From Kitasatospora viridis (GTDB lineage: Bacteria; Actinomycetota; Actinomycetes; Streptomycetales; Streptomycetaceae), in NCBI RefSeq assembly GCF_007829815.1, contig NZ_VIWT01000007.1, positions 1 through 64,000 of the forward strand: DNA of 64,000 bases, in the 5' to 3' direction. Of this stretch, positions 42,785 to 50,981 are shown one piece after another. The notes beneath the pieces were generated by a model. It saw nothing but the letters and a program-made list of their open reading frames with translations. It was not told the origin of the DNA and ran no database searches. Made by a program: the position numbers and the translations under genes. Position 1 is the first letter of the stretch. Every line of letters begins with the position of its first letter.

Positions 42785-44361
42785 GAGGATCCCGTCCGGA
42801 ACACCGTGACCGTTCCGGTCACCGGGTCGAGCGCGTACACCTTCCCCGTGGTGTTGTTCACGGCCAGCGCGCCGAACTGGGTGGGCGTGCCGAGCGGAGC
42901 CTGGGTCAGCAGGGTGCCGCCGTCGGCCACTCCGAGGCCGCCCGGGCCGCCGGCGCCGCTCTGCTGTGCGACGAAGATCCGGTTGAAGTCCTCCAGCACG
43001 ACGTCCTTGTGCGCCGCGTTGCCGGGGGCGGACGACACTCCGCAGACCTGCGCCTGCCCCGTGACCGTCGTCCCGACGATCCGGTCGACGCGGCCCCCGT
43101 TGGTGCCGCAGCTCGTTCCGCCCTCCAGATGGACGTAGACCGCCCCGGCCGCTGGGTTGTAGACCGCGGAGAGGGGAGTGTAGGCCGTTCCCGCCAGGTC
43201 GTCGATCGGTGTCGAGCTGCCGTCGACGGGGTTGATGACGATCGTCGTCGCGACGCTCTTCCACGGTCCCTTGGGGTTCGCAGGGTCCGGAACGCACCGC
43301 TTGGCGAGGAGGTAGACGAGGTTGCGGACGGGATCGACGGCGATGCCGCCACGGGCGCTGTTGCCGAAGAGGACGTCTCCGGCATTGGTGCCGCAGGCCA
43401 ACTTCGTCGGGAACTGGGTCACCAGGGTGGCGGCGTGGGTCTGCGAGGAGATGGCGAAGAGGCCGATGCCGGCGAGTGCGCTCGTCCCGGTGCCGAGGTT
43501 CCCCTTCGTGAGGTACACGGCGTGGTGGGCGGGGTCGAAGGAGAAGTCCGTACCCACGCTCGCGCCCACGACACCCGCGACGGGCAGGGGGATCGGCGTC
43601 GCCGACGTGCTGCCGGCCGCGATGTAGGCGACCGCCGAGGAGCCGATGGTGCCGCCGGCGACGTAGACGTCCCCGTTCTCGGGTGAGACGGCCAGCGCGC
43701 TGACGGCCGTGGCGTAGCCACTGACGGGGGTCACGCGGTTGGCGTTGGCCGTGTCGATGATCGCGACGCCGCCGGTACCCGCGACGTAGACCTGGCCCGT
43801 GCCGGGGTTGACCGCGATGCGGCTCGGGCTGGACACGGCGCCGGAGACGTCGATCGGAGTGCCGATCGGGGTGTCGGTCTTTCCGTCGATCACGGTCACG
43901 GTGTTGCTGCCGGCGGCCACGACGTAGACGCGGTCGGCCTTCTCGTCGACCGCGAGGTCGGCCGGGTTCGTGCCCGCCGGTATCGCGGCCGCTGCGCGCA
44001 CCGTCGCCGTGGAGGTGTCGTACAGCGAGAACGACGACTTCGCGCCCTGACCGCACTTGTTCTCCGCGCCGACCACCACCACGTTGTAGACCGGATCGCC
44101 GGCCAACAGCCCGTCGGCCTTCAGGTCGTCGACCGTCGCGTACTGTCCGTGCTTCGCGCAGTAGGACTCCTCCGCCGTGCGCAGCGTGGCCGCGTCCGCG
44201 GCGATCGCGCTCTTGCGGCCGTCGTCGCCGATGCCCCGGACGGAGAACACCACGATGGCGGAGAGGACGCCGAGGATCACGACGACCACGAGCAACTCGA
44301 CGAGGGTGAAGCCGTCCTGGCCTCTGGTGCGCAGTGCGGACGGGCGGTGGTCCGGTGTCAT
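42781..44361 (-). CDS. Type IV prepilin fused to a YVTN-type beta-propeller
   Basis: 526 residues. A class III signal (RGQDG/FTLVELLVVVVILG, cleavage after Gly17, Glu at +5) and ~95 following residues match the major pilin at 48533-48913 almost block for block (LSAIVVFSVRGI, TAEE.Y, YAT). From about residue 125 it continues into repeats such as DLAVDEKADRVYVVAAGSNT, IAVNPGTGQVYVAGTGG, LAVSPENGDVYVAGG and ALAVNNTTGKVYALDPVTG: about seven WD/YVTN-like blades ending at the C-terminus. It would be processed by PilD and inserted in the pilus with the propeller on its surface or tip. The ribosome site GAAGGAAG lies eleven bases upstream. A GC hexanucleotide repeat precedes the gene. Confidence 0.85.
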   Translation of the reverse strand: MTPDHRPSALRTRGQDGFTLVELLVVVVILGVLSAIVVFSVRGIGDDGRKSAIAADAATLRTAEESYCAKHGQYATVDDLKADGLLAGDPVYNVVVVGAENKCGQGAKSSFSLYDTSTATVRAAAAIPAGTNPADLAVDEKADRVYVVAAGSNTVTVIDGKTDTPIGTPIDVSGAVSSPSRIAVNPGTGQVYVAGTGGVAIIDTANANRVTPVSGYATAVSALAVSPENGDVYVAGGTIGSSAVAYIAAGSTSATPIPLPVAGVVGASVGTDFSFDPAHHAVYLTKGNLGTGTSALAGIGLFAISSQTHAATLVTQFPTKLACGTNAGDVLFGNSARGGIAVDPVRNLVYLLAKRCVPDPANPKGPWKSVATTIVINPVDGSSTPIDDLAGTAYTPLSAVYNPAAGAVYVHLEGGTSCGTNGGRVDRIVGTTVTGQAQVCGVSSAPGNAAHKDVVLEDFNRIFVAQQSGAGGPGGLGVADGGTLLTQAPLGTPTQFGALAVNNTTGKVYALDPVTGTVTVFRTGSS

Positions 44362-44402
44362 GGCGGTCGGGGCTTCCTTCGATCGATGGGTCACATTCAG
44401 CC

Positions 44403-44432
44403 CGGGCGCGGGCGCGGGCGCGGGCGCGGGCA
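44403..44432. repeat. CGGGCG hexanucleotide tandem repeat
   Basis: Four perfect copies of CGGGCG and one CGGGCA lie between the Excalibur gene and the propeller pilin gene, about 45 bp upstream of the latter's start on the minus strand. Repeats of 6 do not shift the frame of an overlapping ORF, but copy number could alter promoter or leader spacing. Confidence 0.8.
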
Positions 44433-44453
44433 CGCGCGCGAGCCTTCGCCGCG

Positions 44454-45098
44454 TCACGGTGCTCCCCGCCGCACGGGCTTGACGTCCTTCGGTCCCGGCA
44501 GGTTCGGGCACGCGATGCCCTTCCTGCCGGGGTCCAGGTGGTTCGGGTCGGCCGGATCGAAACGCAGGACGGCCTGCGCGTCGGCCTGGCTCGCGAAGTC
44601 CGAGCAGTCGTAGGCGTCATTGCCGTAGCGCAGGAAGTAGCGTGGATCGAAGGGCTGTTCCGGTTTCGGGCAGCGCGCGCTGCGGTTGTCGCCGGGGCCG
44701 CAGCCGGCCCGCTGCGCGAGGTCGGCCACCGGTGTGGTGTCGCGCGGTCCCGGCAGTTCGCGACAGGCGACGCCGCCGCCGTCGTCCAGGTGGTTCGGAT
44801 CGCCGGGGTTGGCCCGCAGCACCGCCTGGGCATCCGCCTGGCTGGCGAAGTTGATGCACTGGAAGGCGTCGCCGTGGGTGGTGTACTGCTTCGCGTCGAA
44901 CTGCTTGCCGTGCGGGCAGAGCGCACTGCGCTGGGTGCCCGGCGTGCACCACGCGGGGTCGGACTTGCGGGCCTGGGCGGCCGGGTCCGACCCGCCGCCC
45001 GCGAGCGCCACGACGACCAGGGCCACTGCGGCCAGCGCGACAACCACCGCACCCCATTTGGCCGTTCGCGAACGCGACAGTCTGCTCAACAGTGCCAT
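44454..45098 (-). CDS. Membrane-anchored protein with two Excalibur repeats
   Basis: 214 residues. An N-terminal signal anchor (WGAVVVALAAVALVVVALAG, ~18-37) is followed by two copies of an Excalibur-type unit: CINFASQADAQAVLRANPGD / DPNHLDDGGGVACRELPG and CSDFASQADAQAVLRFDPAD / DPNHLDPGRKGIACPNLPG, each with a Cys pair and an acidic DPNHLD loop expected to bind calcium. Each is preceded by a shorter Cys-containing unit (SALCPHGKQFD, SARCPKPEQPFD). It lies 92 bp upstream of the propeller pilin on the same strand. A surface role with the pilus is inferred. Confidence 0.82.
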   Translation of the reverse strand: MALLSRLSRSRTAKWGAVVVALAAVALVVVALAGGGSDPAAQARKSDPAWCTPGTQRSALCPHGKQFDAKQYTTHGDAFQCINFASQADAQAVLRANPGDPNHLDDGGGVACRELPGPRDTTPVADLAQRAGCGPGDNRSARCPKPEQPFDPRYFLRYGNDAYDCSDFASQADAQAVLRFDPADPNHLDPGRKGIACPNLPGPKDVKPVRRGAP

Positions 45099-45384
45099 AC
45101 CCCGCCTCTGCCCATGTGCCGCCAGCCCCTTCCGTGCGCGTGGCAGCGCACCGACGGCGCTCGGCCGCCGGCGTCGCTGCAGGCTGGATACGTGCATTAC
45201 ATCCATGCCCGACTCGGTTGTCAATCATTGACTACCGGGCGCCCATCTGAGCACCATCTAGGCATGTGCGGCACCGTCATGCCGGGAAGCCTGGTAGATG
45301 CCATGGCATTTGGGACATTGTCTGATCCCACCAACAGCACGCCCGTGCGACGGCCGCCGCCCCCGGATCGACGAGGAGTAGCAG

Positions 45385-46614
45385 ATGCAACAGAGGTCGA
45401 GGCCCACGTGGAACGCCCGGAACGCGGCCCGCACCGCGGTGCGCCGGATGCGGACGGCGTTCGCGGCGGGCGCCCTCGCGACGGCGCTGATCGCCGTCGC
45501 GTCACCGGCGGCGTTCGCCACCACGGACGCGCAGGTCGGCATCGCGAACAACATGTACCCGGCGGCGAAGGACATGAAGAGCACGATCGAGTCGCTGGAG
45601 TCGTTCACGGCCTTCACGGCGAACGCCTCGTCGCAGGCCGGCGGGTACTGGAACAACCAGTCGGTCGACACGTCGACGATGCGCGGGATCACCTCGGGCA
45701 GCCTGCGCCAGCAGCTGAAGAGCGCGGGCCCGTACACCACGTGTGATCCGTCGTCATCGAACAACTGCGCCAACGGGCCGCTGAACATCGACGCGTTCCT
45801 GTCCGCGGACGAGACCAACGCGAACGCGGTGATCCCGACCTCGGACGGCGGGACGTGCACGGCGAGCGCGAGCGTCGAGTGCAACGGCACGATCTCCAGC
45901 CTGCATGCGGTGGCCGTCGGGCACCTGGCGATCTACAGCTGCAGCGGCAGCTGGGCGGGCTCGACCGGCGGTGCCGACCCGTCCAACGGCGCGACCCCGC
46001 CGCTGGCGTTCGGCGCGGACGCCAACGGCAGCGGCAACGGCAAGCCGCAGTCGCCCCGTTGTGACGCGTCCCCGATCTCCGGCGGCGCCCCCACGACCAT
46101 GTCGGGGGTGGTGAGCTGGCTCGCGACGAGCGGCAACCGGATCGCGATCGCCGACCCGGCCTCCGCGCCGTTCGGTGCGGCGTCCGAGCAGGCGCTGATC
46201 CAGGCCGGGTTCTCCTGGGTCGCGAGCGGCGCGGGTCAGAACGTGTTCACCGGGAGCGCGTGCGACAGTGCCGGCACGGCCTGCAAGGTGCGCCTGGAGT
46301 CCGGGATCAGCCAGGTGCGCGGCGCGGTCACGGCGAACGCCGGCGGGAACACCCAGCTGGGCCTGGTCGCGAAGTCCAACATCATGAACGTGACCTGGAC
46401 GTCGAGTTCGCTGAACGGCACCACGGGCAACGACCCCAACACCTGGACCGACGTGGACCCGAGCGCGTACTCCGGCTACGGGGACATCGACCAGTACGGC
46501 GTCGCCCTGACCGGTGGCAACACCGGTGCGGCGGCCGCCTGGGACGACCTGTTCAACACCAAGTGGGACAACAACAGCACCATCCAGTCGACCCTCGCCG
46601 CCTACGGCTTCTAG
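45385..46614 (+). CDS. Secreted ModA-like substrate-binding protein
   Basis: 409 residues with a twin-Arg-like N-terminus and signal peptide (FAAGALATALIAVASPAAFA). The mature part has blocks typical of type-2 periplasmic binding proteins of the ModA group: IAIADPASAPFGAASEQALI, NVFTG near ESGISQVRGAVTANAGGNTQ and LGLVAKSNIM. It has no lipobox and no linked ABC transporter permease or ATPase, so it is not an ordinary uptake component. Preceded by GAGGAG. Located inside the pilus neighbourhood; fold inferred, ligand unknown. A strong terminator follows. Confidence 0.7.
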   Translation: MQQRSRPTWNARNAARTAVRRMRTAFAAGALATALIAVASPAAFATTDAQVGIANNMYPAAKDMKSTIESLESFTAFTANASSQAGGYWNNQSVDTSTMRGITSGSLRQQLKSAGPYTTCDPSSSNNCANGPLNIDAFLSADETNANAVIPTSDGGTCTASASVECNGTISSLHAVAVGHLAIYSCSGSWAGSTGGADPSNGATPPLAFGADANGSGNGKPQSPRCDASPISGGAPTTMSGVVSWLATSGNRIAIADPASAPFGAASEQALIQAGFSWVASGAGQNVFTGSACDSAGTACKVRLESGISQVRGAVTANAGGNTQLGLVAKSNIMNVTWTSSSLNGTTGNDPNTWTDVDPSAYSGYGDIDQYGVALTGGNTGAAAAWDDLFNTKWDNNSTIQSTLAAYGF

Positions 46615-46675
46615 GCGAACCGGCGAGCACCGGTCAACGGGCCGCGGGGTCCGATGAGACGCCCAGCTGCGGCGA

Positions 46676-46711
46676 GGGCCCGGCGATCGCGGTGACGCGA
46701 TCGCCGGGCCC
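46676..46711 (+). terminator. Strong hairpin after the binding-protein gene
   Basis: A perfect 16-bp stem (GGGCCCGGCGATCGCG) with a GTGA loop, 62 bp after the stop. It can act in both directions, including for readthrough from the PadR gene. Confidence 0.85.
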
Positions 46712-46900
46712 GTCTCGCCGACGCTCTGTCGAGCACGGCCCACGGCTGCCGGCTGTGCTGCCGGAGGTCCGGGTGGGGGCTGGTGCTGCGGCGTCGGGGT
46801 GCGGTCCGTCGTGGTCGTTCCGGCGGCTGCCGGTCGGATTGCATCGTCGCGCGCGGGGCGGCGGGATGGTTGCCGAGGAAGGACGACCACGAGCGTGGGG

Positions 46901-47452
46901 TCAGCCGGTCTTGGCGGCCCCCTGCACCGAGTCGACCTCGGCGGCGTCGAGGAACCGGCGGGCGGCGCGGACGTGTTCCAGCCGCCAGGCGTAGATCGCG
47001 CGGGCGAGGTGGTCGCCGGCGGCGTCCTCCTTGGCGCGCAGCGACTCCTCGATCTCGTCGATGACGACCCGCTGACGCTCGATCAGGCGGGCCGGGCTGG
47101 CCTCGCGGCGCTGGAGCAGCAGCAGCTTGCAGGTGAGGTCGGCGCGGACGTCGAACAGCTCGGTCACGGGTTCGCCGAGCCACCGGGTGACCGTCGCCTT
47201 CGCCGCGCGGGTGGCGGCGTAGACCATGCGCTGCGGTCCGCGGTTGCCCTCCTCGGCGCCGACCGGCGTGATCAGTCCGCGCTCGACCAGCCGGGTGATC
47301 GACCGGTAGACCATGGGCCGCGAGATGTACCAGAACTCGCCGATTTCCGCACCCTCCGCGGTCAGGGTGGCGATGGCGAAGCCGTGGCTGGGCCCTTCGG
47401 CGATGAGCGCGAGCACAATCCACTCGGCCAGCGGGAGATCAAGTTCCTTCAT
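46901..47452 (-). CDS. PadR-family transcriptional regulator
   Basis: 183 residues. Winged-helix domain: WIVLALIAEGPSHGFAIATL, EIGEFWYISRPMVYRSITRL, and the RGPQRMVYAATRAAK wing. The C-terminal ~80 residues are a PadR-type helical dimerisation region (LLLLQRREASPARLIERQR). It lies between the binding-protein gene and pilD; no ligand or operator identified. Confidence 0.88.
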   Translation of the reverse strand: MKELDLPLAEWIVLALIAEGPSHGFAIATLTAEGAEIGEFWYISRPMVYRSITRLVERGLITPVGAEEGNRGPQRMVYAATRAAKATVTRWLGEPVTELFDVRADLTCKLLLLQRREASPARLIERQRVVIDEIEESLRAKEDAAGDHLARAIYAWRLEHVRAARRFLDAAEVDSVQGAAKTG

Positions 47453-47547
47453 GGTGACAAGGGTAAGGACGGCCCTGACCGCGACCGATACCCGTCGCCG
47501 GAACAACCGGGCGCGGGGCTCGATTCTCATCCTCCGGGGCCGGATTC

Positions 47548-48372
47548 TCATGATCCGTGCCGGACCGCGGTGAGCGGCGCACCCGTCGCGTACGGGTCGC
47601 TCAGACTCTCGTACCAGTGGACGACGGGAGCGCCGACGAGGAGGGCGGCGATGGCTCCGGCGGCGAGGAACAGCCCGAACGGGAGCCGGGTGTGACGGGT
47701 GGCCCGCCCCGAGGCCATGAGCGCGACGCCCACCAGCAGGCCGACGGCACTGCCGGCCACCAGCGCGAGGACGAGGTACCACGGGCCGAGCCAGCCCAGC
47801 CCGGTGCCGAGCAGCCCGGCCAGGCGCACGTCGCCGAAGCCGAGCCAGGCGGGCCGCACCCAGTGCAGGGCGAAGAACGCGGCGAAGGCCCCGGCGCCGC
47901 AGACCGCGGTCGTGCCGAGCCGCTGCCACTGACCGGTGGCCGTCGCGGCCGCGAGCAGGCAGGCGGCGGTGAGGCCGAGCGTCGGGTAGATCAGCCGCCG
48001 GGGGAGCAGGAGGTGCTCGGCGTCGCAGGTGGCCAGGGCCAGTAGCCCGGCGGTGAAGACCAGTTCGGCCGGCAGGGTTTCCGAGCGGCCGAAGCGCAGC
48101 GCCTCGGCGGCGAACAGGATCGCGGTGAGCGCTTCGAGGAGCGGGTAGCGCGCGGGGATCGGCAGCCGGCAGGAGCGGCAGCGCCGGCCCAGCAGGAACC
48201 AGGACAGGACGGGGATGTTGTCGCGGGCCGCGATCGGCGCGGCGCACCGCGGGCAGGCGGAGCGGGGCCGCACGACGGAGCGGCCGGCCGGCACCCGGGA
48301 GGCGGCGACGTTGAGGAACGACCCCACCGCCAGCCCCAACAGACCGATGATCAGGACGAGGGTGGGTGGCAT
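47548..48372 (-). CDS. pilD: Prepilin peptidase (A24, PilD-like)
   Basis: 274 residues, eight or so membrane segments. The N-terminal cytoplasmic zinc domain has CPRCAAPI and CRSCRLPI, the four Cys of bifunctional leader peptidase/N-methyltransferases. The two catalytic aspartates are in LATCDAEHLLLPRRL and GFGDVRLAGLLG (GxGD motif). It should cleave and possibly methylate the pilins at 42.8-44.4, 48.5, 52.2 and 52.6 kb. It is the next gene after the pilin on the same strand, separated by a hairpin. Confidence 0.93.
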   Translation of the reverse strand: MPPTLVLIIGLLGLAVGSFLNVAASRVPAGRSVVRPRSACPRCAAPIAARDNIPVLSWFLLGRRCRSCRLPIPARYPLLEALTAILFAAEALRFGRSETLPAELVFTAGLLALATCDAEHLLLPRRLIYPTLGLTAACLLAAATATGQWQRLGTTAVCGAGAFAAFFALHWVRPAWLGFGDVRLAGLLGTGLGWLGPWYLVLALVAGSAVGLLVGVALMASGRATRHTRLPFGLFLAAGAIAALLVGAPVVHWYESLSDPYATGAPLTAVRHGS

Positions 48373-48443
48373 GGGTGCGAGGGTGCCGTTCCGTGCGGGC
48401 CGGTCGACGCCGGCGTGGTGCGAGTGGTCCGGTCAGTGCGCCG

Positions 48444-48480
48444 GTTCGCCAGGCGGCGGTTCTGCTGCCACCTGGCGAAC
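48444..48480 (-). terminator. Hairpin between the pilin and pilD genes
   Basis: A perfect 10-bp stem GTTCGCCAGG/CCTGGCGAAC with further GGCGG/CTGCC pairing inside the loop, 53 bp after the pilin stop. It may let pilin be made in excess over pilD, as seen in other pilus loci. Confidence 0.7.
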
Positions 48481-48532
48481 TCGACCGTCCGACGACCGCT
48501 GGTCGGTCAGGTCCGGTGCGGACGCTGCCGGA

Positions 48533-48913
48533 TCAGCTGCAGGGGTTCGCCGGGCTGCCGGCGGGCGGGGTGGTCGGCGTGATGGCGTACGTGGTGCCAC
48601 TCGGGTTGGCGTCGTACCAGGTGGAGGCGGTGGACAGGAATCCACCGCTGACCAGCTCCGCCATGGTGGCGTACGTGCTGTGCCCGTTGGCGAAGTACGC
48701 CTCCTCCGCGGTCTGGATCGTGGCCTTGTCGGTCTTGCAGGCCGCGCTCTGGCCCTTGTCGTTGATGCCGCGGACGGAGAACACGACGATGGCGGACAGG
48801 ATGCCGAGGATCACGACGACGACGAGGAGCTCGACCAGGGTGAAGCCGGCTTCCGCCGTCCCGTTCCGCGCACGCATTCGCCGGCGCAACGTGCCTTGCA
48901 GGTTTGTGAACAT
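48533..48913 (-). CDS. Major type IV pilin (prepilin)
   Basis: 126 residues. Basic leader, Gly23/Phe24 cleavage site and Glu+5 in AGFTLVELLVVVVILGILSA, then the mature pilin: an amphipathic helix (KATIQTAEEAYFANG) and a short Cys-flanked C-terminal domain (Cys in SAACKTDK and at the C-terminal NPCS). Short and carried alone in front of a hairpin, hence the likely major subunit. GGAGAG four bases before the ATG. Divergent from pilB across a ~190-bp region with a direct repeat. Confidence 0.93.
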   Translation of the reverse strand: MFTNLQGTLRRRMRARNGTAEAGFTLVELLVVVVILGILSAIVVFSVRGINDKGQSAACKTDKATIQTAEEAYFANGHSTYATMAELVSGGFLSTASTWYDANPSGTTYAITPTTPPAGSPANPCS

Positions 48914-48970
48914 CTCTCTCCATCTACGGCGATCGGTGCAAGCAGCGTCGGGAGATAGTTACTGCTTGAG

Positions 48971-48985
48971 TAATCAGCGGCAGAC
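48971..48985 (-). repeat. 15-bp direct repeat, copy 1 (pilin side)
   Basis: TAATCAGCGGCAGAC, 57 bp upstream of the pilin start; 14 of 15 bases match copy 2 at 49085. AT-rich flanks suggest a promoter; the repeats may be a shared regulator site. Confidence 0.55.
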
Positions 48986-49084
48986 TACTTAGCGGGCAGT
49001 GCACCTGCAAGGGGTGATTCCGACGAGCAGTGCCGAATTCGGGAGAGTCGACGGCGCGTTGGATTGATGTAGTATCCCGCTGAC

Positions 49085-49099
49085 TAATCAGCGGCTGAC
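49085..49099 (+). repeat. 15-bp direct repeat, copy 2 (pilB side)
   Basis: TAATCAGCGGCTGAC, ending just before the pilB start region. A TAGTAT -10-like box lies at 49070-49075, so this copy would overlap the early transcribed region. Confidence 0.55.
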
Positions 49100-49104
49100 A
49101 TTAC

Positions 49105-50931
49105 GTGGGGGTGGGTTCCTTGGCCGAACGACGGCTGCTCCGGCGTCGCGCGGCGACGACCGGTCCTGCGGGTGGGACGACCGGCCCGGCGGGCGGGGAC
49201 GGCACCCCGCCCGACGCGGAGCGGGGCCCCGCGCAGTCCCCGCCCGCAGAGCGGCGGACGGGGCCGCGCATCGGGGAACTGCTGGTGCAGCGCGGGCTGC
49301 TCACCCCGGCGCAGGCGGACGAGGCGCTCCTGCAGCAGTCTGCGTCGGGCAAGCGACTCGGCGCCCTGCTGGTCGAACTCGGCATGGTCGACGAGCGGTC
49401 GCTGATCGAGGCGCTGTCGGTTCAACTCGGCGTCCCGGTTGCGGACTTGCGGCAGAGCGAACCCGATCCCGAGGCGGCCGCCCGGGTGCCCGAGGCGCTG
49501 GCCCGCTCGCTGGGCGTCGTCGCGGTGCGGCGGGCCGAGGGCACGCTGCTGATCGCGGCGGGCGACCCGGCCGACCCCCGGGTGCTCGACGAGGTCGGCC
49601 GGGCTGTCGCGCCGGACCGGGTGCGGCTGGCGATCGCGGCACCCGCGGACATCCGGCGGTCGATCGACAGCACCTACCGGGCGCTGGCCGGCGTCAGCAG
49701 CCTGGTCGAGGCGTTCGAGGCGACCGAGACCGGCCGCGACGCCAACTCCGGTGCCAGGGTGGTGAGCGAGGACGCGCCGGTCGTCCACCTGGTCAACCTG
49801 ATGCTGACCCAGGGCCTGCGCGACCGGGCCTCGGACATCCACGTCGAGCCGCACGGCGACCGGGTCCGGGTCCGGTACCGCATCGACGGCGCGCTGCACG
49901 ACGTGCTGAGCCTGCCGCAGGCCATGGGCCCGTCGCTGGTCAGCCGGATCAAGATCATGGCCAACATGAACATCGTGGACCGGCGCCGTCCGCAGGACGG
50001 GCAGATCGCCACCGAGGTCGACGGCAGGTCGCTCGACATCCGGGTCGCGACCAGCCCCACCATCTGGGGCGAGAAGGCCGTGCTGCGGCTGCTGGACAGC
50101 AACCGCACGCTGCTGCGGCTGGGCGAGCTCGGCATGCCCGCCGCGACCCACGAACGGTTCTCCGCCCTGCTGCGCTCCCCGTACGGCATGGTCGCCTGCG
50201 CCGGGCCGACCGGCAGCGGCAAGACGACCACCCTCTACGCCACGCTCGGCGAGCTGAACCAGAGCGAGCGCAACATCACCACCATCGAGGACCCGGTGGA
50301 GTACGTCGTCCCGTCGGTCAACCAGATCCAGATCAACGAGCAGGCGGGCATCTCCTTCGCCACCGGGCTGCGCTCGATCCTGCGGCAGGACCCCGACGTG
50401 ATCCTGGTCGGCGAGATCCGGGACGCCGAGACGGCGCGGATCGCCGTCGAGTCCGCGCTCACCGGCCACTTCGTGCTGTCGTCGATCCACGCCGCCGACG
50501 CCTGCTCCGCGCTGCACCGGTTCGCCGACATGGGCATCGAGCCGTTCCTGATCACCTCCACGGTCGCCGGGGTGGTCAGCCAGCGACTGGTGCGGCGGAT
50601 CTGCGACCAGTGCCGCGAGCCCTACCGGCCCGGCGTGGACGAACTCGCCTTCTTCGCCAAGGCCGGCGGCTCGACCGACACCCGGTTCTGGCAGGGCCGG
50701 GGCTGCAACTTCTGCTCCCGCACCGGCTACCAGGAGCGGATCGGCGTCTTCGAACTGCTCGTGATGAGCGACGCGGTCAAGCGGCTGCTCGTCGAGAACG
50801 CGCCGATCGACAGCCTGCGCAAGGCCGCCCGCGAGCAGCACATGGACAGCCTGCTGGACGGCGGCGTCCAACTGGTCGAGGAGGGCGTCACCACCATCAC
50901 CGAGATCATGTCCAGCGTCTACGTGGCGTAG
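49105..50931 (+). CDS. pilB: Type IV pilus extension ATPase PilB
   Basis: 608 residues. N-terminal MshEN-type domain (GPRIGELLVQRGLLTPAQAD) links to c-di-GMP or membrane-partner binding in relatives. The ATPase core has Walker A GPTGSGKTTT (~368-377), Asp box ITTIEDPVEY, Walker B ILVGEIRDAETA and the His box LSSIHAADA. Four Cys (CDQC ~501, CNFC ~533) form the PilB/GspE zinc module. Powers pilus extension. Start uncertain: GTG at this position, a GTG two codons later or a TTG five codons later, since the only GGGGGTGGG is between them. It is the first gene of the pil operon. Confidence 0.95.
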   Translation: MGVGSLAERRLLRRRAATTGPAGGTTGPAGGDGTPPDAERGPAQSPPAERRTGPRIGELLVQRGLLTPAQADEALLQQSASGKRLGALLVELGMVDERSLIEALSVQLGVPVADLRQSEPDPEAAARVPEALARSLGVVAVRRAEGTLLIAAGDPADPRVLDEVGRAVAPDRVRLAIAAPADIRRSIDSTYRALAGVSSLVEAFEATETGRDANSGARVVSEDAPVVHLVNLMLTQGLRDRASDIHVEPHGDRVRVRYRIDGALHDVLSLPQAMGPSLVSRIKIMANMNIVDRRRPQDGQIATEVDGRSLDIRVATSPTIWGEKAVLRLLDSNRTLLRLGELGMPAATHERFSALLRSPYGMVACAGPTGSGKTTTLYATLGELNQSERNITTIEDPVEYVVPSVNQIQINEQAGISFATGLRSILRQDPDVILVGEIRDAETARIAVESALTGHFVLSSIHAADACSALHRFADMGIEPFLITSTVAGVVSQRLVRRICDQCREPYRPGVDELAFFAKAGGSTDTRFWQGRGCNFCSRTGYQERIGVFELLVMSDAVKRLLVENAPIDSLRKAAREQHMDSLLDGGVQLVEEGVTTITEIMSSVYVA

Positions 50932-50981
50932 CCGGCTCGGACGAAGCCAACCTCTCACCCCGGAACCAGGAGGGCACCGGC

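Noticed and set aside
41008..43686. 892-codon plus-strand ORF across the kinase and propeller pilin genes
   Set aside because: Arg/Gly-rich translation with no motifs, out of frame with an intact kinase; a shadow caused by high GC.
44334..45746. 470-codon plus-strand ORF antisense to the Excalibur gene
   Set aside because: Runs through the GC hexamer repeat and overlaps a supported minus-strand gene; no domain.
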